Assembly (NCBI GenBank): GCA_029945625.1
Contig: JAQSCW010000035.1
Span: 64,657-128,656, forward strand
Direction of reading: 5' to 3'
DNA from: a bacterium
Lineage (GTDB): Bacteria; Bacteroidota; Bacteroidia; B-17B0; Aurantibacillaceae
Length of the DNA: 64,000 bases
The position numbers and the translations under genes were made by a program. The notes under the pieces are model-generated. The model made no database searches and was not told the origin of the DNA. It saw only the letters and a program-made list of their open reading frames with translations. Below, piece by piece: positions 46,269 through 55,338 of the stretch. How positions within the stretch are numbered: position 1 is the stretch's first letter; every line of letters begins with the position of its first letter.

Positions 46269-46293
46269 AAAACCCTGCCCGGCAGGGTTTTTT
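46269..46293 (+). terminator. Second tandem rho-independent terminator
   Basis: CCCTGC (46273-46278), loop CCG, GCAGGG (46282-46287), then TTTTTT. Only about 20 bp after the first terminator. Symmetric A- and T-runs allow either direction. Confidence 0.8.
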
Positions 46294-46396
46294 AGTTGTA
46301 TGAGGCCCCAGTGGTGGTAGGGCTGCAGCTCTCTTCTCATGAATGATTAGCTTTTGAATTTTCTTATATTTACAACACTATTCAAAACATACATCT

Positions 46397-46957
46397 ATGT
46401 CCACAAACATTCACCTTCTCTTGAATCAAAAACAAAGTTCAATTTTATCATTGACATGTTTAGCCTTAATTTTGTTAGTCACTTCTTGCGGAAGCAAACA
46501 ACATGAAGGATCGCTCGTTGCACCCGCCGGCATGAATATTTTGGATCTCACAAAATATGGTAAACCATTCGCGTTGTTTGTGCCCGATACCTCAAAAGTG
46601 AGATTGAGCATTACCGAAACCACTTCGGGCGCACTTGAAGTACGAGTTGGAGAAAATTTCGGAATCTCCATCAATGAGCAGGCCACCGATTTGGCTCTTG
46701 TTAAGAGTGATCTCAAGGGCGACGATGTAAACAAACTCAAAAACCTGATAATCGATGAGGCAAGTGCTCTCCTGTGGGAAAGTGAGATTGTTCAACCGGA
46801 GTTTCACTTCTTTGTGAATCAAAAAATTGAAAATTCAGAGTACAGTATTGAGGATATCAAAAACCCTGAAGCTAAACCATTCTCCAAAGAAGAAGTGCAG
46901 CGGATGTTTGATTGCGCCAAAAACCTGAAATCGATCAAAGCACAAAGCCAATCGTAA
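46397..46957 (+). CDS. Hypothetical lipoprotein
   Basis: 186 residues with a type II signal sequence (LALILLVTSCGSK, lipidated Cys about 31). The mature part is acidic and mixed alpha/beta (VRLSITETTSGALEVRVGENFGISI); near the C-terminus are FSKEEVQRMFDCAKNLK. Not recognised. Probably an outer-membrane or periplasmic lipoprotein. Monocistronic, 104 bp after the second terminator. Confidence 0.75.
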   Translation: MSTNIHLLLNQKQSSILSLTCLALILLVTSCGSKQHEGSLVAPAGMNILDLTKYGKPFALFVPDTSKVRLSITETTSGALEVRVGENFGISINEQATDLALVKSDLKGDDVNKLKNLIIDEASALLWESEIVQPEFHFFVNQKIENSEYSIEDIKNPEAKPFSKEEVQRMFDCAKNLKSIKAQSQS

Positions 46958-47093
46958 GTCAATCCGCATAATTCACAAAAATGATCATGGGTTCCGAAGT
47001 TTGTGTGTGCTATTAACAATAATGCCTAAATTATTAACACAACCCCTTATCTAGGATTTTTTTATAATATTTGCTTCATTCAAATTAGAAAAT

Positions 47094-47429
47094 ATGTCAG
47101 AAGAACTTGAAAAAAATGATAGAGGGGATTTGTTCTCAAAATCGGTTAGAGCAGGAAAGCGCACGTACTTTTTCGATGTAAAAAGTACAAGGGGCAACGA
47201 TTATTACTTAACGATCACCGAAAGCAAGAAACGTTTTGGAACAGATGGTAAGTTCAGCTATGAGAAGCACAAGATCTTTCTATATAAAGAAGACTTTGAA
47301 AAATTTATCGACGGCCTCCACGAAGCTATCAATCACATCAAAGAAAATGCTCCTGAGATCGAAAACACAAACTACGAAGAGCCCGAAAAGAAAGACTCCG
47401 ATGTTAGTTTCGAAGATTTAGGCACCTAA
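47094..47429 (+). CDS. PUR-domain nucleic-acid-binding protein (DUF3276)
   Basis: 111 residues. The PUR-alpha-like repeat is plain: LFSKSVRAGKRTYFFDVKST, DYYLTITESKKRF, IFLYKEDFEKFIDGL, followed by a disordered acidic tail. Bacterial PUR proteins (such as Borrelia BpuR) dimerise and bind single-stranded DNA and RNA. It is widely conserved in Bacteroidota. It ends in its own terminator and may be highly expressed. The match to the family is strong; the cellular role in this phylum is not established. Confidence 0.9.
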   Translation: MSEELEKNDRGDLFSKSVRAGKRTYFFDVKSTRGNDYYLTITESKKRFGTDGKFSYEKHKIFLYKEDFEKFIDGLHEAINHIKENAPEIENTNYEEPEKKDSDVSFEDLGT

Positions 47430-47447
47430 ATAGTACAAACAAATTTG

Positions 47448-47472
47448 AAAGGCGGTTGATCCGCCTTTTTTT
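47448..47472 (+). terminator. Rho-independent terminator after the PUR-domain gene
   Basis: AAAGGCGG (47448-47455), loop TTGAT, CCGCCTTT (47461-47468) and a T-run. It lies 18 bp after the stop and separates this gene from the pabA-like operon. Confidence 0.9.
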
Positions 47473-47513
47473 ATTCCCTATCAAACTCCAAATCCCTACC
47501 TTCGTTAAATTCT

Positions 47514-48089
47514 ATGAGACTTTTGGTGCTGGATAATTATGATAGTTTCACGTATAATTTGGTGCACATCATCGAAAAAGTGAGCAATATTTCTTTCGAT
47601 GTTATTGCCAATGATAAAATCACGTTGCCCCAAATTGCGGCTTACGACAAGATCCTTCTATCACCCGGCCCCGGCCTTCCCTCACAAGCAGGCATCATGC
47701 CACAACTACTAGAAACCTACCGGTCAAAAGTTTCCATCTTGGGTGTATGTTTGGGTCTTCAGGCCATTGGTGAAGCATTTGGTTGCTCGCTCAAGAATCT
47801 GGATTCGGTATTTCACGGAATGGCGGCTCCAATACATATTATTAAGGAAGATCCTCTATTTTTAAACTGTCCCAAACATTTTAACGCAGGGCGTTACCAT
47901 TCCTGGGTAGTTAACAAAACCAATCTGTCGGCAGATGTGGAAGTAATTGCCGAAGATGATGCCGGATTGGTCATGGCACTTCGCCACAAATCACTTAACA
48001 TCCGGGGTGTACAATTTCATCCGGAGTCTATTTTGTCAGAATACGGTGAAACCATCCTCCACAACTGGCTCTCCATCCCAATTAATTAA
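47514..48089 (+). CDS. pabA: Aminodeoxychorismate/anthranilate synthase glutamine amidotransferase component
   Basis: 191 residues, class I glutaminase that releases ammonia from glutamine for chorismate amination. Motifs: DNYDSFTYN, LLSPGPGLPS, nucleophile C79 in ILGVCLGLQAIGEAFG, and the catalytic H169/E171 in VQFHPESIL. PabA and TrpG are not separable by sequence; without trpE or pabB here and with aroB and aroA next door, pABA (folate) supply is slightly favoured. TACCTTCG near 47498, one mismatch from the -7 consensus, may be its promoter. Confidence 0.85.
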   Translation: MRLLVLDNYDSFTYNLVHIIEKVSNISFDVIANDKITLPQIAAYDKILLSPGPGLPSQAGIMPQLLETYRSKVSILGVCLGLQAIGEAFGCSLKNLDSVFHGMAAPIHIIKEDPLFLNCPKHFNAGRYHSWVVNKTNLSADVEVIAEDDAGLVMALRHKSLNIRGVQFHPESILSEYGETILHNWLSIPIN

Positions 48090-48109
48090 TTGCGTAATTT
48101 TCCAAAACC

Positions 48110-49168
48110 TTGGCTTCACTAAAATCAATAGGATATAAGATCATCATCGAAGAGGATTCCTTTAAGGCGCTTACAGCTTTTCTTAAGCAATCAAATTACT
48201 CAGCAACGTTCATCCTTTGTGACGAAAACACGTTGAAACACTGTCTTCCCACCCTTATCACTCAAGTTCCGAAACTGCGCCAAGCAGAGATCATTGAAAT
48301 AGAGGCCGGAGAATTATCTAAAGCCGTTGAGATCTGTGTTATGATTTGTCAAACTCTTATCGAACAAAGGGCCGACAGAAACGTATTGCTCCTCAATTTA
48401 GGTGGAGGAGTAGTGAGTGATCTGGGCGGCTTCACCGCTTCCGTATACAAAAGAGGTATTTCCTTTGTTCACCTTCCCACCTCCTTATTGGCCATGGCCG
48501 ATGCCAGTGTTGGGGGTAAAACGGGAATAGACCTAAATGGTATAAAAAATTGTATCGGCACGTTCGCCCAGCCTGACGGCGTGTTTATTAATCCTTCCTT
48601 CTTAAACACACTTCCCGAACGACATTTTAAAAACGGTTTGGCCGAAATTATAAAGATCGCCCTTGTTTATGATAAACCATTTTGGAACCGATTAAAGAAA
48701 CCGATCTCAGCAAAAGAACTGGTGGAAAAAAGTGTTTCTCTTAAGAATAAGATCGTTCTAAAAGATCCTTACGATAAAGGGTTGCGCAACATCCTCAACT
48801 TCGGACATACAATTGGGCATGCCGTTGAGGGACTATTGATGAACTCCAAAGAACCCTTGCTCCATGGGGAAGCTATTAGTATTGGCATGATCGTTGAAAG
48901 TCATCTCGCGCTGCAAAAAAAGCTCCTTTCAAGATCTGACTACTCAGAAGTGATCGCTACGCTTTGTACCCTAGTTCCGGCAAAAGCTCTTCACTCTCTC
49001 TCTTTCGATTCCATACTTTCACTTTTGACAAACGATAAAAAGACTTCGGGCAAAAAGGTACGGTTTTCTCTTATCACGGGCATTGGTTCCTGTAAAACAG
49101 ATGTTGTGGTGAGTGATCTGCAAATCAGAAAGGCCATCGACGCGTATCATTCCTTGACGCATGTTTAA
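48110..49168 (+). CDS. aroB: 3-dehydroquinate synthase
   Basis: 352 residues from TTG 48110, the only start that keeps the usual N-terminus; the first in-frame ATG is about 80 codons in. It converts DAHP to 3-dehydroquinate with NAD and zinc. The NAD loop and active site are intact: NLGGGVVSDLGGFTASVYKRG, LPTSLLAMADASVGGKTGID, and the metal ligands in FGHTIGHAVE and LLHGEAISIGM. 20 bp after pabA and overlapping aroA by 8 bp, so one operon. Confidence 0.93.
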   Translation: MASLKSIGYKIIIEEDSFKALTAFLKQSNYSATFILCDENTLKHCLPTLITQVPKLRQAEIIEIEAGELSKAVEICVMICQTLIEQRADRNVLLLNLGGGVVSDLGGFTASVYKRGISFVHLPTSLLAMADASVGGKTGIDLNGIKNCIGTFAQPDGVFINPSFLNTLPERHFKNGLAEIIKIALVYDKPFWNRLKKPISAKELVEKSVSLKNKIVLKDPYDKGLRNILNFGHTIGHAVEGLLMNSKEPLLHGEAISIGMIVESHLALQKKLLSRSDYSEVIATLCTLVPAKALHSLSFDSILSLLTNDKKTSGKKVRFSLITGIGSCKTDVVVSDLQIRKAIDAYHSLTHV

Positions 49169-50414
49169 GCTTAAGGGTCCCAAATATACTATTAAAGGAG
49201 TCCTTCCTCTTACGGGATCGAAAAGTATTAGCAACCGACTATTGATCCTCGATGAGGTGCTGGGGGCTCAACTCAATTTCACAAATCTCTCTAATTCGGA
49301 AGATACCCAACTTCTCGTGAAGGCGCTCCGCAACATCCGGGCAAAAAAAAAGGAACCCATCGATGTTCATCATGCGGGAACCACCATGCGCTTCCTCACT
49401 GCTTTATTGGCCTCAACACCGGGAGACTGGATCCTCACCGGTTCTGATCGCATGAAGGAGCGACCAATCGCCGAACTTGTAACTGCACTGAAACAACTGG
49501 GAGCGGAAATCCACTATCTCGAAAAAGAAAATTTTCCTCCTCTTGCAATTAAGGGAAAACCTCTGGAAGGCGGAACTGTTAGTATTGACGGAAGTATCAG
49601 CAGTCAGTTCTTAACTGCCCTGCTATTGGTAAGTCCGGCATTTAATAATGGTATTACCTTACAGCTCAAAGGACAACTCGTTTCACGCCCCTACCTCGAC
49701 ATGAGCCTTTCCCTTTTGAAACAAGTTGGCATGCAAGTTACTGTTTCCAATAATCACATTCAGGTAAAGGGTCCCGTTCCAAAAATGGCCGACACGTCTT
49801 TTTCGATTGAATCCGATTGGTCCTCAGCATCCTATTTTTATAGCATTTGCGCTTTATCAAAACAGGCAGATATTACCCTCACATCGTTCGATGCTATCAG
49901 TTTGCAGGGCGATTCTGTTCTTCCCTCCCTATTTGAAACGTTAGGCGTGAAAACCGAATTCTACAAACATTCTATTCGACTCATTAATCAGCCGCTAAGC
50001 AGTACGCAATTTGAATACGATTTCAGCAATTGCCCCGACCTTGCACAAACACTGGCAGTATGCTGTTTTGGACTGGGAATTGAAGCTCACTTAAGCGGAT
50101 TAAAAACGCTTCAGATCAAAGAAAGCAACAGAATTGAGGCCCTCAAAAGCGAATTGGAAAAATGTGGTGCTGTCGTAAATGCCGGCCCCGACTTCCTGCA
50201 CATTAAAAACCCAAAAACTGAAACTCGAAATTTGAAAACCGAAACCATAACCATTGATACCTATAATGATCATCGCATGGCCATGTGTTTTGCTCCTTTG
50301 TCCTTATTATATGAATGTGTTCAATTTAAAGACCCCGATGTGGTCAAAAAATCCTATCCTGCCTTTTGGACCGATTTGTTATCCCTGGGTTTTAGTGTAA
50401 ATTTGCAGCCTTAA
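49161..50414 (+). CDS. aroA: 3-phosphoshikimate 1-carboxyvinyltransferase (EPSP synthase)
   Basis: 417 residues. Joins shikimate 3-phosphate and PEP. Signature segments: PLTGSKSISNRLLIL near the N-terminus, HAGTTMRFLTALLAS, and DTYNDHRMAMCF near the C-terminus. A short unusual insertion of repeats (NPKTETRNLKTETIT) precedes the last motif. The PEP loop reads HAGTTMRF rather than the NAGTAxR form. Translationally overlaps aroB; tatC begins 1 bp after the stop. Confidence 0.93.
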   Translation: MFKLKGPKYTIKGVLPLTGSKSISNRLLILDEVLGAQLNFTNLSNSEDTQLLVKALRNIRAKKKEPIDVHHAGTTMRFLTALLASTPGDWILTGSDRMKERPIAELVTALKQLGAEIHYLEKENFPPLAIKGKPLEGGTVSIDGSISSQFLTALLLVSPAFNNGITLQLKGQLVSRPYLDMSLSLLKQVGMQVTVSNNHIQVKGPVPKMADTSFSIESDWSSASYFYSICALSKQADITLTSFDAISLQGDSVLPSLFETLGVKTEFYKHSIRLINQPLSSTQFEYDFSNCPDLAQTLAVCCFGLGIEAHLSGLKTLQIKESNRIEALKSELEKCGAVVNAGPDFLHIKNPKTETRNLKTETITIDTYNDHRMAMCFAPLSLLYECVQFKDPDVVKKSYPAFWTDLLSLGFSVNLQP

Positions 50415-50415
50415 T

Positions 50416-51261
50416 ATGGCCTTTTTAGCAAGCGATAACACAAAGGACACCGGCACCGAAATGTCGTTTCTTCAACACCTCGAAGAATTGCGATGGCACT
50501 TGGTGAGAAGTGCCGTCGTAATCATGGTACTTGCCATCGCTGCTTTTTGTTTTAATGACTTTATGTTCGATACGGTTATTTTTGGGCCCCTTCGTCAGGA
50601 CTTTATTTCTTACAAAGCGCTTTGCTCGTTGGGACATAAAATGGGTGCCGGCGATGTGATGTGCATGCACGTGCGGCCGGCCCATTTGCAAACTCTTTCT
50701 GCTTCCGAACAGTTCTTTAATCATATGTGGATCTCTTTAATGGCCGGTCTCATACTTGGTTTTCCGTTTGTGCTTTGGGAATTTTGGAAATTTGTAAGAC
50801 CCGCTTTAATGAATCAGGAAATTGGTCCCGTAAAAGTATTTGTGGCCATTGCCTCCATGTTATTCTTAATAGGGATCTGCTTCGGATACTTTCTGCTCTT
50901 TCCCATGAGCTATAATTTTTTGATCAACTATCAGGTGTCATCGAGTGGCATTGTACAAACTCAAAATACATTTGACGATTATATTTCTTTGATCAGTACC
51001 ATGACCCTGGTATCGGGCATCATTTTTGAGATGCCGGTGCTGGTATATTTTCTCACGCGTATGACTTTGTTAACGCCCCAGTTCATGCGCAAATACCGCA
51101 AACATGCCGTAATCATCATTTTAATAGCTGCTGCAGTGATCACGCCCAGTCCCGATGTGACCTCACAAATGGTAGTGGCCGTGCCAATGTACCTGCTCTA
51201 CGAACTCAGTGTGTTTGTTTCGGCGTACGTGATCAAAAAACATAAACTCGATAAAATCTAG
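50416..51261 (+). CDS. tatC: Twin-arginine translocase subunit TatC
   Basis: 281 residues with six membrane helices. TatC recognises twin-arginine signals of folded proteins. Conserved MSFLQHLEELRWHLVRS at the N-terminus (cytoplasmic E/R pair), GLILGFPFVLWEFWKFVRPAL, and the final VITPSPDVTSQMVVAVPMYLLYELSV are classical. A longer periplasmic first loop with several Cys and His (CSLGHKMGAGDVMCMHV) is usual in Bacteroidota. Fused tightly to aroA in an operon. Confidence 0.95.
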   Translation: MAFLASDNTKDTGTEMSFLQHLEELRWHLVRSAVVIMVLAIAAFCFNDFMFDTVIFGPLRQDFISYKALCSLGHKMGAGDVMCMHVRPAHLQTLSASEQFFNHMWISLMAGLILGFPFVLWEFWKFVRPALMNQEIGPVKVFVAIASMLFLIGICFGYFLLFPMSYNFLINYQVSSSGIVQTQNTFDDYISLISTMTLVSGIIFEMPVLVYFLTRMTLLTPQFMRKYRKHAVIIILIAAAVITPSPDVTSQMVVAVPMYLLYELSVFVSAYVIKKHKLDKI

Positions 51262-51266
51262 ATTTC

Positions 51267-51608
51267 ATGTCAAAACAGGTGGAAGAATTTAATGCCTACC
51301 GTTCAAAAATGAACAAGGTTATTCTTGGAAAAGATAATCTGGTAATTAAACGACTATTTAATTTAGACACGCAAACGTATGCCGAAGGCGCCTTGCCCGT
51401 AAAAACTAAGGAACTTTTGGGTTTGGTGGCCAGTATGGTATTACGTTGCGACGATTGTATTAAATACCATCTCGAAAAATGCAAAGAACAAGGCTGCAGC
51501 ACCGAAGAAATTTACGAAGTATTTGCCGTAGCGAATATTGTTGGGGGCACCATCGTAATTCCTCATACCCGTCGCGGGGCTGAGTTTTGGGAGGAATTAG
51601 CCGGATAG
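51267..51608 (+). CDS. Carboxymuconolactone decarboxylase family (AhpD-like) protein
   Basis: 113 residues, all helical. The AhpD-type active site is C61xxC64xxxH68 in LRCDDCIKYHLEKC. Proteins of this family act as peroxidase partners or decarboxylases; the CxxCxxxH pattern indicates redox activity. It starts 5 bp after tatC, an arrangement recurrent in Bacteroidota, and precedes a small membrane protein by 4 bp. Confidence 0.88.
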   Translation: MSKQVEEFNAYRSKMNKVILGKDNLVIKRLFNLDTQTYAEGALPVKTKELLGLVASMVLRCDDCIKYHLEKCKEQGCSTEEIYEVFAVANIVGGTIVIPHTRRGAEFWEELAG

Positions 51609-51612
51609 CAAG

Positions 51613-51798
51613 ATGGGTGCTGTTTTTATATTAGGCTTTTTTATTTTACTCTTTTTGGGATTGCCCCTGCTCACTTATTTTTACGCAAAACAATTAGGTC
51701 GCAATGCGCTTGTTTGGTTTTTTATCGGGATCCTGCTGCCGGGAATAGCCACCCTCATTTTATCCTTCTTGCCGGAACATTCAGTTCCGCAAGAATAA
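51613..51798 (+). CDS. Small hydrophobic membrane protein
   Basis: 61 residues with two transmembrane helices (FILGFFILLFLGLPLLTYFYA and ALVWFFIGILLPGIATLIL) joined by a basic loop. Begins 4 bp after the AhpD-like gene, and codon use fits, so it is likely a real last gene of the operon. Not recognised. Confidence 0.65.
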   Translation: MGAVFILGFFILLFLGLPLLTYFYAKQLGRNALVWFFIGILLPGIATLILSFLPEHSVPQE

Positions 51799-51933
51799 GC
51801 CAATTGAAGTTTTTGACAACTTTTCACAAATTAGATTGGGAAATCCTCCATCATTTTGCGGTCTGCTGGTTTTCCCCCTCGTATTTTGGAGCGTCTTCTT
51901 TTAGCAAGAACTGCTTTCCTCTTGTAACTTGAA

Positions 51934-53667
51934 TTAATTTCTACTTTCAGAGGTTTTCAATATTTTTATCATCCTGCTTCCTCGTTCAAAACTGAGTTTA
52001 ACAAAGTAAATTCCATCGGGACTATCTCCCAAATCTATTTCAAGAGAGTTTCCCCACATATTTGATTCCTTTTCCAAAATCCCTAATTGGTTATACACTC
52101 GAAAACCGGTGCAAGGAGTAATTGTTTCAATCTCAAATTTTCCTGAAGAAGGATTAGGGAATACTTTAAGTGCTTCTTCGTTGGCCAAATCCTTTAAGCC
52201 AATACACTCACTCACATTAACACTCGTTGTTTTTTGTGATGAACACCCTTTTGCATTCCAGCCTTGTACCGTATAAACAGTTGTAGCAAAAGGTGAAACT
52301 GAAATACTGGCAGTTGTTGCACCCGTGTTCCAATAAAAATGTTGAGCACCGGAAGCCGTCAATACTGCAGGTTTTCCAAGGCAAATTGTTTGTGGCGAAG
52401 TGAGAATTAACTGAGGTGCTGCTACCGCCACTATCTTTTTGCAATACTGCCCTTGATTAATTTCCGACTCGTTACATCTTAAATATGCAGTGTAGGTTCC
52501 GGTAGTTGAAAAACTAATAGCAGGTGGGTTCGACAAGGTAGTGGAAGGAGAAGACTGGCAGTCGGAAACATTTATTCTGGAAATAGAATTATTTAAAACA
52601 TTAACAATATAGTAAGCTATATAGTCTGCTATTCTGATTCGCCTGATGGTTTGCGGAAAACTCAAAATGGTAGTATTGGCTGTAGGCGCTATACTAATTG
52701 GCCCCGTGGCCCCGCTAGGAAAATATAAATCAAAAAGTAAATTATTTGCTCTGTTGGCGATCAAACCTCTTATGCCATCACAGGTATTCCATAAACAAAT
52801 TCCCCTAGGACCATTTAGGTAACCTCCCAAATTACCAAGGTTAACTCCTGTGGGTGTATTTAGTAGACTATTCCCAAAATCGATGCGACTCACACTCGAT
52901 ATCCCATCGTCATTACAGATGAATGCGTTCCAATTTCCATTACTATTGATTATGGCCATCTGCGATGGGGTTGAAAGCCCGCCAACATTTCCCAGATTTA
53001 CAGCCGTTGGCGTATTTGAAATGCTGTTTCCAAAACTAAAACGCGTAATGGTATTGCCCTGCTGATTAAAAGTAAGGCCATATTTATTTCCTCCTGATAG
53101 AAATATATTCAACGTTACCGGGTAATTCAGATTTCCTATATTTCCCATATTTGTCACCGTTGGTATATTGGTAATGCTGCTACCAAAACTTAGTCTCAAA
53201 ATCGCACTGTTGAGTCCCGTGCCTCCCGCCGCTAAACCATACCAATTGCCACCCTCTTTTTCAACATACACATCTTCCAAATTATTAATCACAAACCCCA
53301 AATCAGTTGCGGTAGGGGTATTGTTTAAACTGCTTCCGTAGTCCAGTCTTGTAATTCGACCGCTAAAATTATTTGTAACGAAAGCATAAAAATTACCACC
53401 GTCATTTACGATATAAATATAGGCCGGTCCACTAAACGTATTTGCAGGGTTTGATAAATTACTTGAAAAGGTAGGAGCAGCCGAACTTCCCGAACAAACG
53501 TTCCAATAATAACCATTTAGTGGGCCTGTGGATGTATTGGTGAAACTAAATGGCTGATTAATACAAACCGTATCCGGGCTTAGAAAAGAAACGGTTAGTT
53601 GCTGAGATTTGAAAATGCCGCTGGATGTTAGAATAAGTGCTGTTGAAATCAAATACCTTATTTTCAT
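51934..53667 (-). CDS. T9SS type A sorting domain protein with propeller-like repeats
   Basis: 577 residues. Signal peptide, then a PKD-like segment (YYWNVCSGSSAAPTF), then at least four repeats of about 55-60 residues of the form SISNTPTAVNLGNVGG followed by NWNAFICNDD, resembling a beta-propeller. An Ig-like module (ILTSPQTICLGKPAVLTASGA, FYWNTGATT) precedes the type A sorting domain (LKVFPNPSSGKFEIE, DSPDGIYFVKLSFERG). Secreted surface protein of unknown binding. Monocistronic. Confidence 0.85.
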   Translation of the reverse strand: MKIRYLISTALILTSSGIFKSQQLTVSFLSPDTVCINQPFSFTNTSTGPLNGYYWNVCSGSSAAPTFSSNLSNPANTFSGPAYIYIVNDGGNFYAFVTNNFSGRITRLDYGSSLNNTPTATDLGFVINNLEDVYVEKEGGNWYGLAAGGTGLNSAILRLSFGSSITNIPTVTNMGNIGNLNYPVTLNIFLSGGNKYGLTFNQQGNTITRFSFGNSISNTPTAVNLGNVGGLSTPSQMAIINSNGNWNAFICNDDGISSVSRIDFGNSLLNTPTGVNLGNLGGYLNGPRGICLWNTCDGIRGLIANRANNLLFDLYFPSGATGPISIAPTANTTILSFPQTIRRIRIADYIAYYIVNVLNNSISRINVSDCQSSPSTTLSNPPAISFSTTGTYTAYLRCNESEINQGQYCKKIVAVAAPQLILTSPQTICLGKPAVLTASGAQHFYWNTGATTASISVSPFATTVYTVQGWNAKGCSSQKTTSVNVSECIGLKDLANEEALKVFPNPSSGKFEIETITPCTGFRVYNQLGILEKESNMWGNSLEIDLGDSPDGIYFVKLSFERGSRMIKILKTSESRN

Positions 53668-53766
53668 GGGTGTGGTCTTGGTTCCACCTAAGATATAAAA
53701 AAAAAGTCAAACTTTCTTCAAAATTGATCTGTCGGCTTATTTTTCTATCTCTAAAAACCCGGGGTT

Positions 53767-54003
53767 CTACTCAATATCCCAAACACTGGGACGTTTTTTG
53801 GTGTAAAATAACCGGAAGTAGTTTTTGTGTTCAAGTAAAAATGCCAGTATAAAATAAACAATCACCGGACTGCCAAAGGTGAAAAAGGAAAGATAGATAA
53901 AGTACATGCGCACAGTGGTAGTTCTTATTCCCAGCTTTTTTCCCAGCCAGGCACAAACACCAAATGCCTTTTGTTCAAACCAACGCGTGATCCCCCTTAT
54001 CAT
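53767..54003 (-). CDS. PspC domain protein
   Basis: 78 residues from ATG 54003; a GTG two codons upstream is possible but lies inside the -7 box. The PspC signature is present: GVCAWLGKKLGIRTTTVRMYFIYLSFFTFGSPVIVYFILAFLLEH, with one to two membrane helices. PspC relates to envelope-stress response; in Bacteroidota small PspC proteins stand alone. Likely leaderless mRNA. Confidence 0.8.
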   Translation of the reverse strand: MIRGITRWFEQKAFGVCAWLGKKLGIRTTTVRMYFIYLSFFTFGSPVIVYFILAFLLEHKNYFRLFYTKKRPSVWDIE

Positions 54004-54008
54004 AATCA

Positions 54009-54016
54009 CAAAGATA
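54009..54016 (-). promoter_or_regulatory. Candidate -7 box TATCTTTG of the PspC gene
   Basis: Exact TAnnTTTG match on the minus strand, ending 5 bp before ATG 54003, so transcription would start at or next to the start codon. This favours ATG over GTG. No -33 TTG seen. Confidence 0.35.
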
Positions 54017-54054
54017 AACTATTTCATTATAACGCCGATTCGAAACATTAGTTT

Positions 54055-55338
54055 TTAAGGTTTCTTTAAAATTGACGACGCAATGCCGCAATTCAAACAG
54101 CGTTTTGCCGAGCAATAATGATCGTACAGATTAATGATTCCCTGACTCACTGTGGCGCCCCGTGGCAAGGGCCTTTTGGCGCTGAATAAACGTGTTTTGA
54201 CATTATTCTCCGTTTCACATGCGTTTAATAAGTCAAGCGCTAAATCACCATATTGAGGTTTAACTAATTTCTTAGAATAAAAGAAAAAGAATGGAGCAAA
54301 GGTATTGATCATCACATTTTCGGCAGAAGAGGTGCCAAACTTCAATTCCTTGGTAAGAGCATTCCCGTCAATTGTATAGTGATTTTTCCAGTATCCCTCT
54401 AATGTAATGGTGAGGGCGGTTTTAATGTCGCCATAACTTGAATACGTATGTGGTTTCAAAAAAAGTGTGCGATTTACGTGGAGCAACATGGCCAATTGCG
54501 CCAAACGAAGATTTGGAAAATTAGCCGGCCTCAATTTCGAAAATTTGAAGATCTCTTTCTTTAAAGGAATTAAGGTGTACTTACGGCGCAGGTATTCAAA
54601 TTCATTCTGCAACTGCTGAATGTATTTGTTCTCGAATTGATCGTCTAATAAGCCGGCCATGCCCAGCAAAAGTGCTTCCACTTGCTGAAGGTTGTCCGAG
54701 TGTTTTAATAAAAGCTGAACGGGCAAATGTTTTGAAAGAACTTCAAATGGAACTGAATTGACCTTAAACCCGAAATTTCGAAATAAGAGCGAATAAAACG
54801 TTTGTGTATAATCACCGTCAAATTCCTCAAAAAGTTTCTCAATACGTTTCACCTTTTCTTCCAATCGTTCAACTGCCATTCGCTCCATCCAGGTGCTGAA
54901 GATAAGATCCTCTACATCCGACAAGTGTTTGGTGCAGGGCAACTTTTCTCTCTCACTGCAAATTTGCTGATATCTACTAATGGTAGCGGGGGCAATCAGG
55001 TCTTTAAGTTCTAATACCTCCACATTATTGTTTATGTTTTGAGGCAAATCTTCATCGTGTTCGTACACCACATGTAGAATGATGTTGTCATAACTTCTGT
55101 CTTGCTGGTGCCCATGTTTAAGCCAATCGCTGGTGTAGAGGTGAACCTCAATATTCCCAACCAGCACCAGGTCCCTGATGCCGATTTGCGCGTTAAAAAA
55201 ATCAGGACCGGCATTTTTATTTAAGTCGCCCGGTTTTATCACCTTCACTTCTTTGCCTTGTTGTGTAATTAGTGGTTTGGGTAATAAGAGGCGATGTTGC
55301 CAGATGAATTGAAGGAGTTCCTCGCTGAATTTAAGCAT
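54055..55338 (-). CDS. DUF2851 family protein
   Basis: 427 residues. The N-terminal motif LQFIWQHRLL, KVIKPGDLNKNAGPDFFNAQI and VLVGNIEVHLYTSDWLKHGH are diagnostic of DUF2851, widespread in Bacteroidota and uncharacterised. A cysteine pair (HYCSAKRCLNCGIA) near the C-terminus is a likely metal site. The N-terminal half has features of a nuclease-like fold, which is only an inference. Overlaps the YdcF-like gene by 8 bp. Confidence 0.88.
   Translation of the reverse strand: MLKFSEELLQFIWQHRLLLPKPLITQQGKEVKVIKPGDLNKNAGPDFFNAQIGIRDLVLVGNIEVHLYTSDWLKHGHQQDRSYDNIILHVVYEHDEDLPQNINNNVEVLELKDLIAPATISRYQQICSEREKLPCTKHLSDVEDLIFSTWMERMAVERLEEKVKRIEKLFEEFDGDYTQTFYSLLFRNFGFKVNSVPFEVLSKHLPVQLLLKHSDNLQQVEALLLGMAGLLDDQFENKYIQQLQNEFEYLRRKYTLIPLKKEIFKFSKLRPANFPNLRLAQLAMLLHVNRTLFLKPHTYSSYGDIKTALTITLEGYWKNHYTIDGNALTKELKFGTSSAENVMINTFAPFFFFYSKKLVKPQYGDLALDLLNACETENNVKTRLFSAKRPLPRGATVSQGIINLYDHYCSAKRCLNCGIASSILKKP

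Noticed and set aside
46074-46340. Minus-strand open frame rich in Cys, Phe and Leu opposite the histone-like gene
   Set aside because: It is the antisense of the Ala/Lys repeats and runs through both terminators; composition is an artefact of the repeat.
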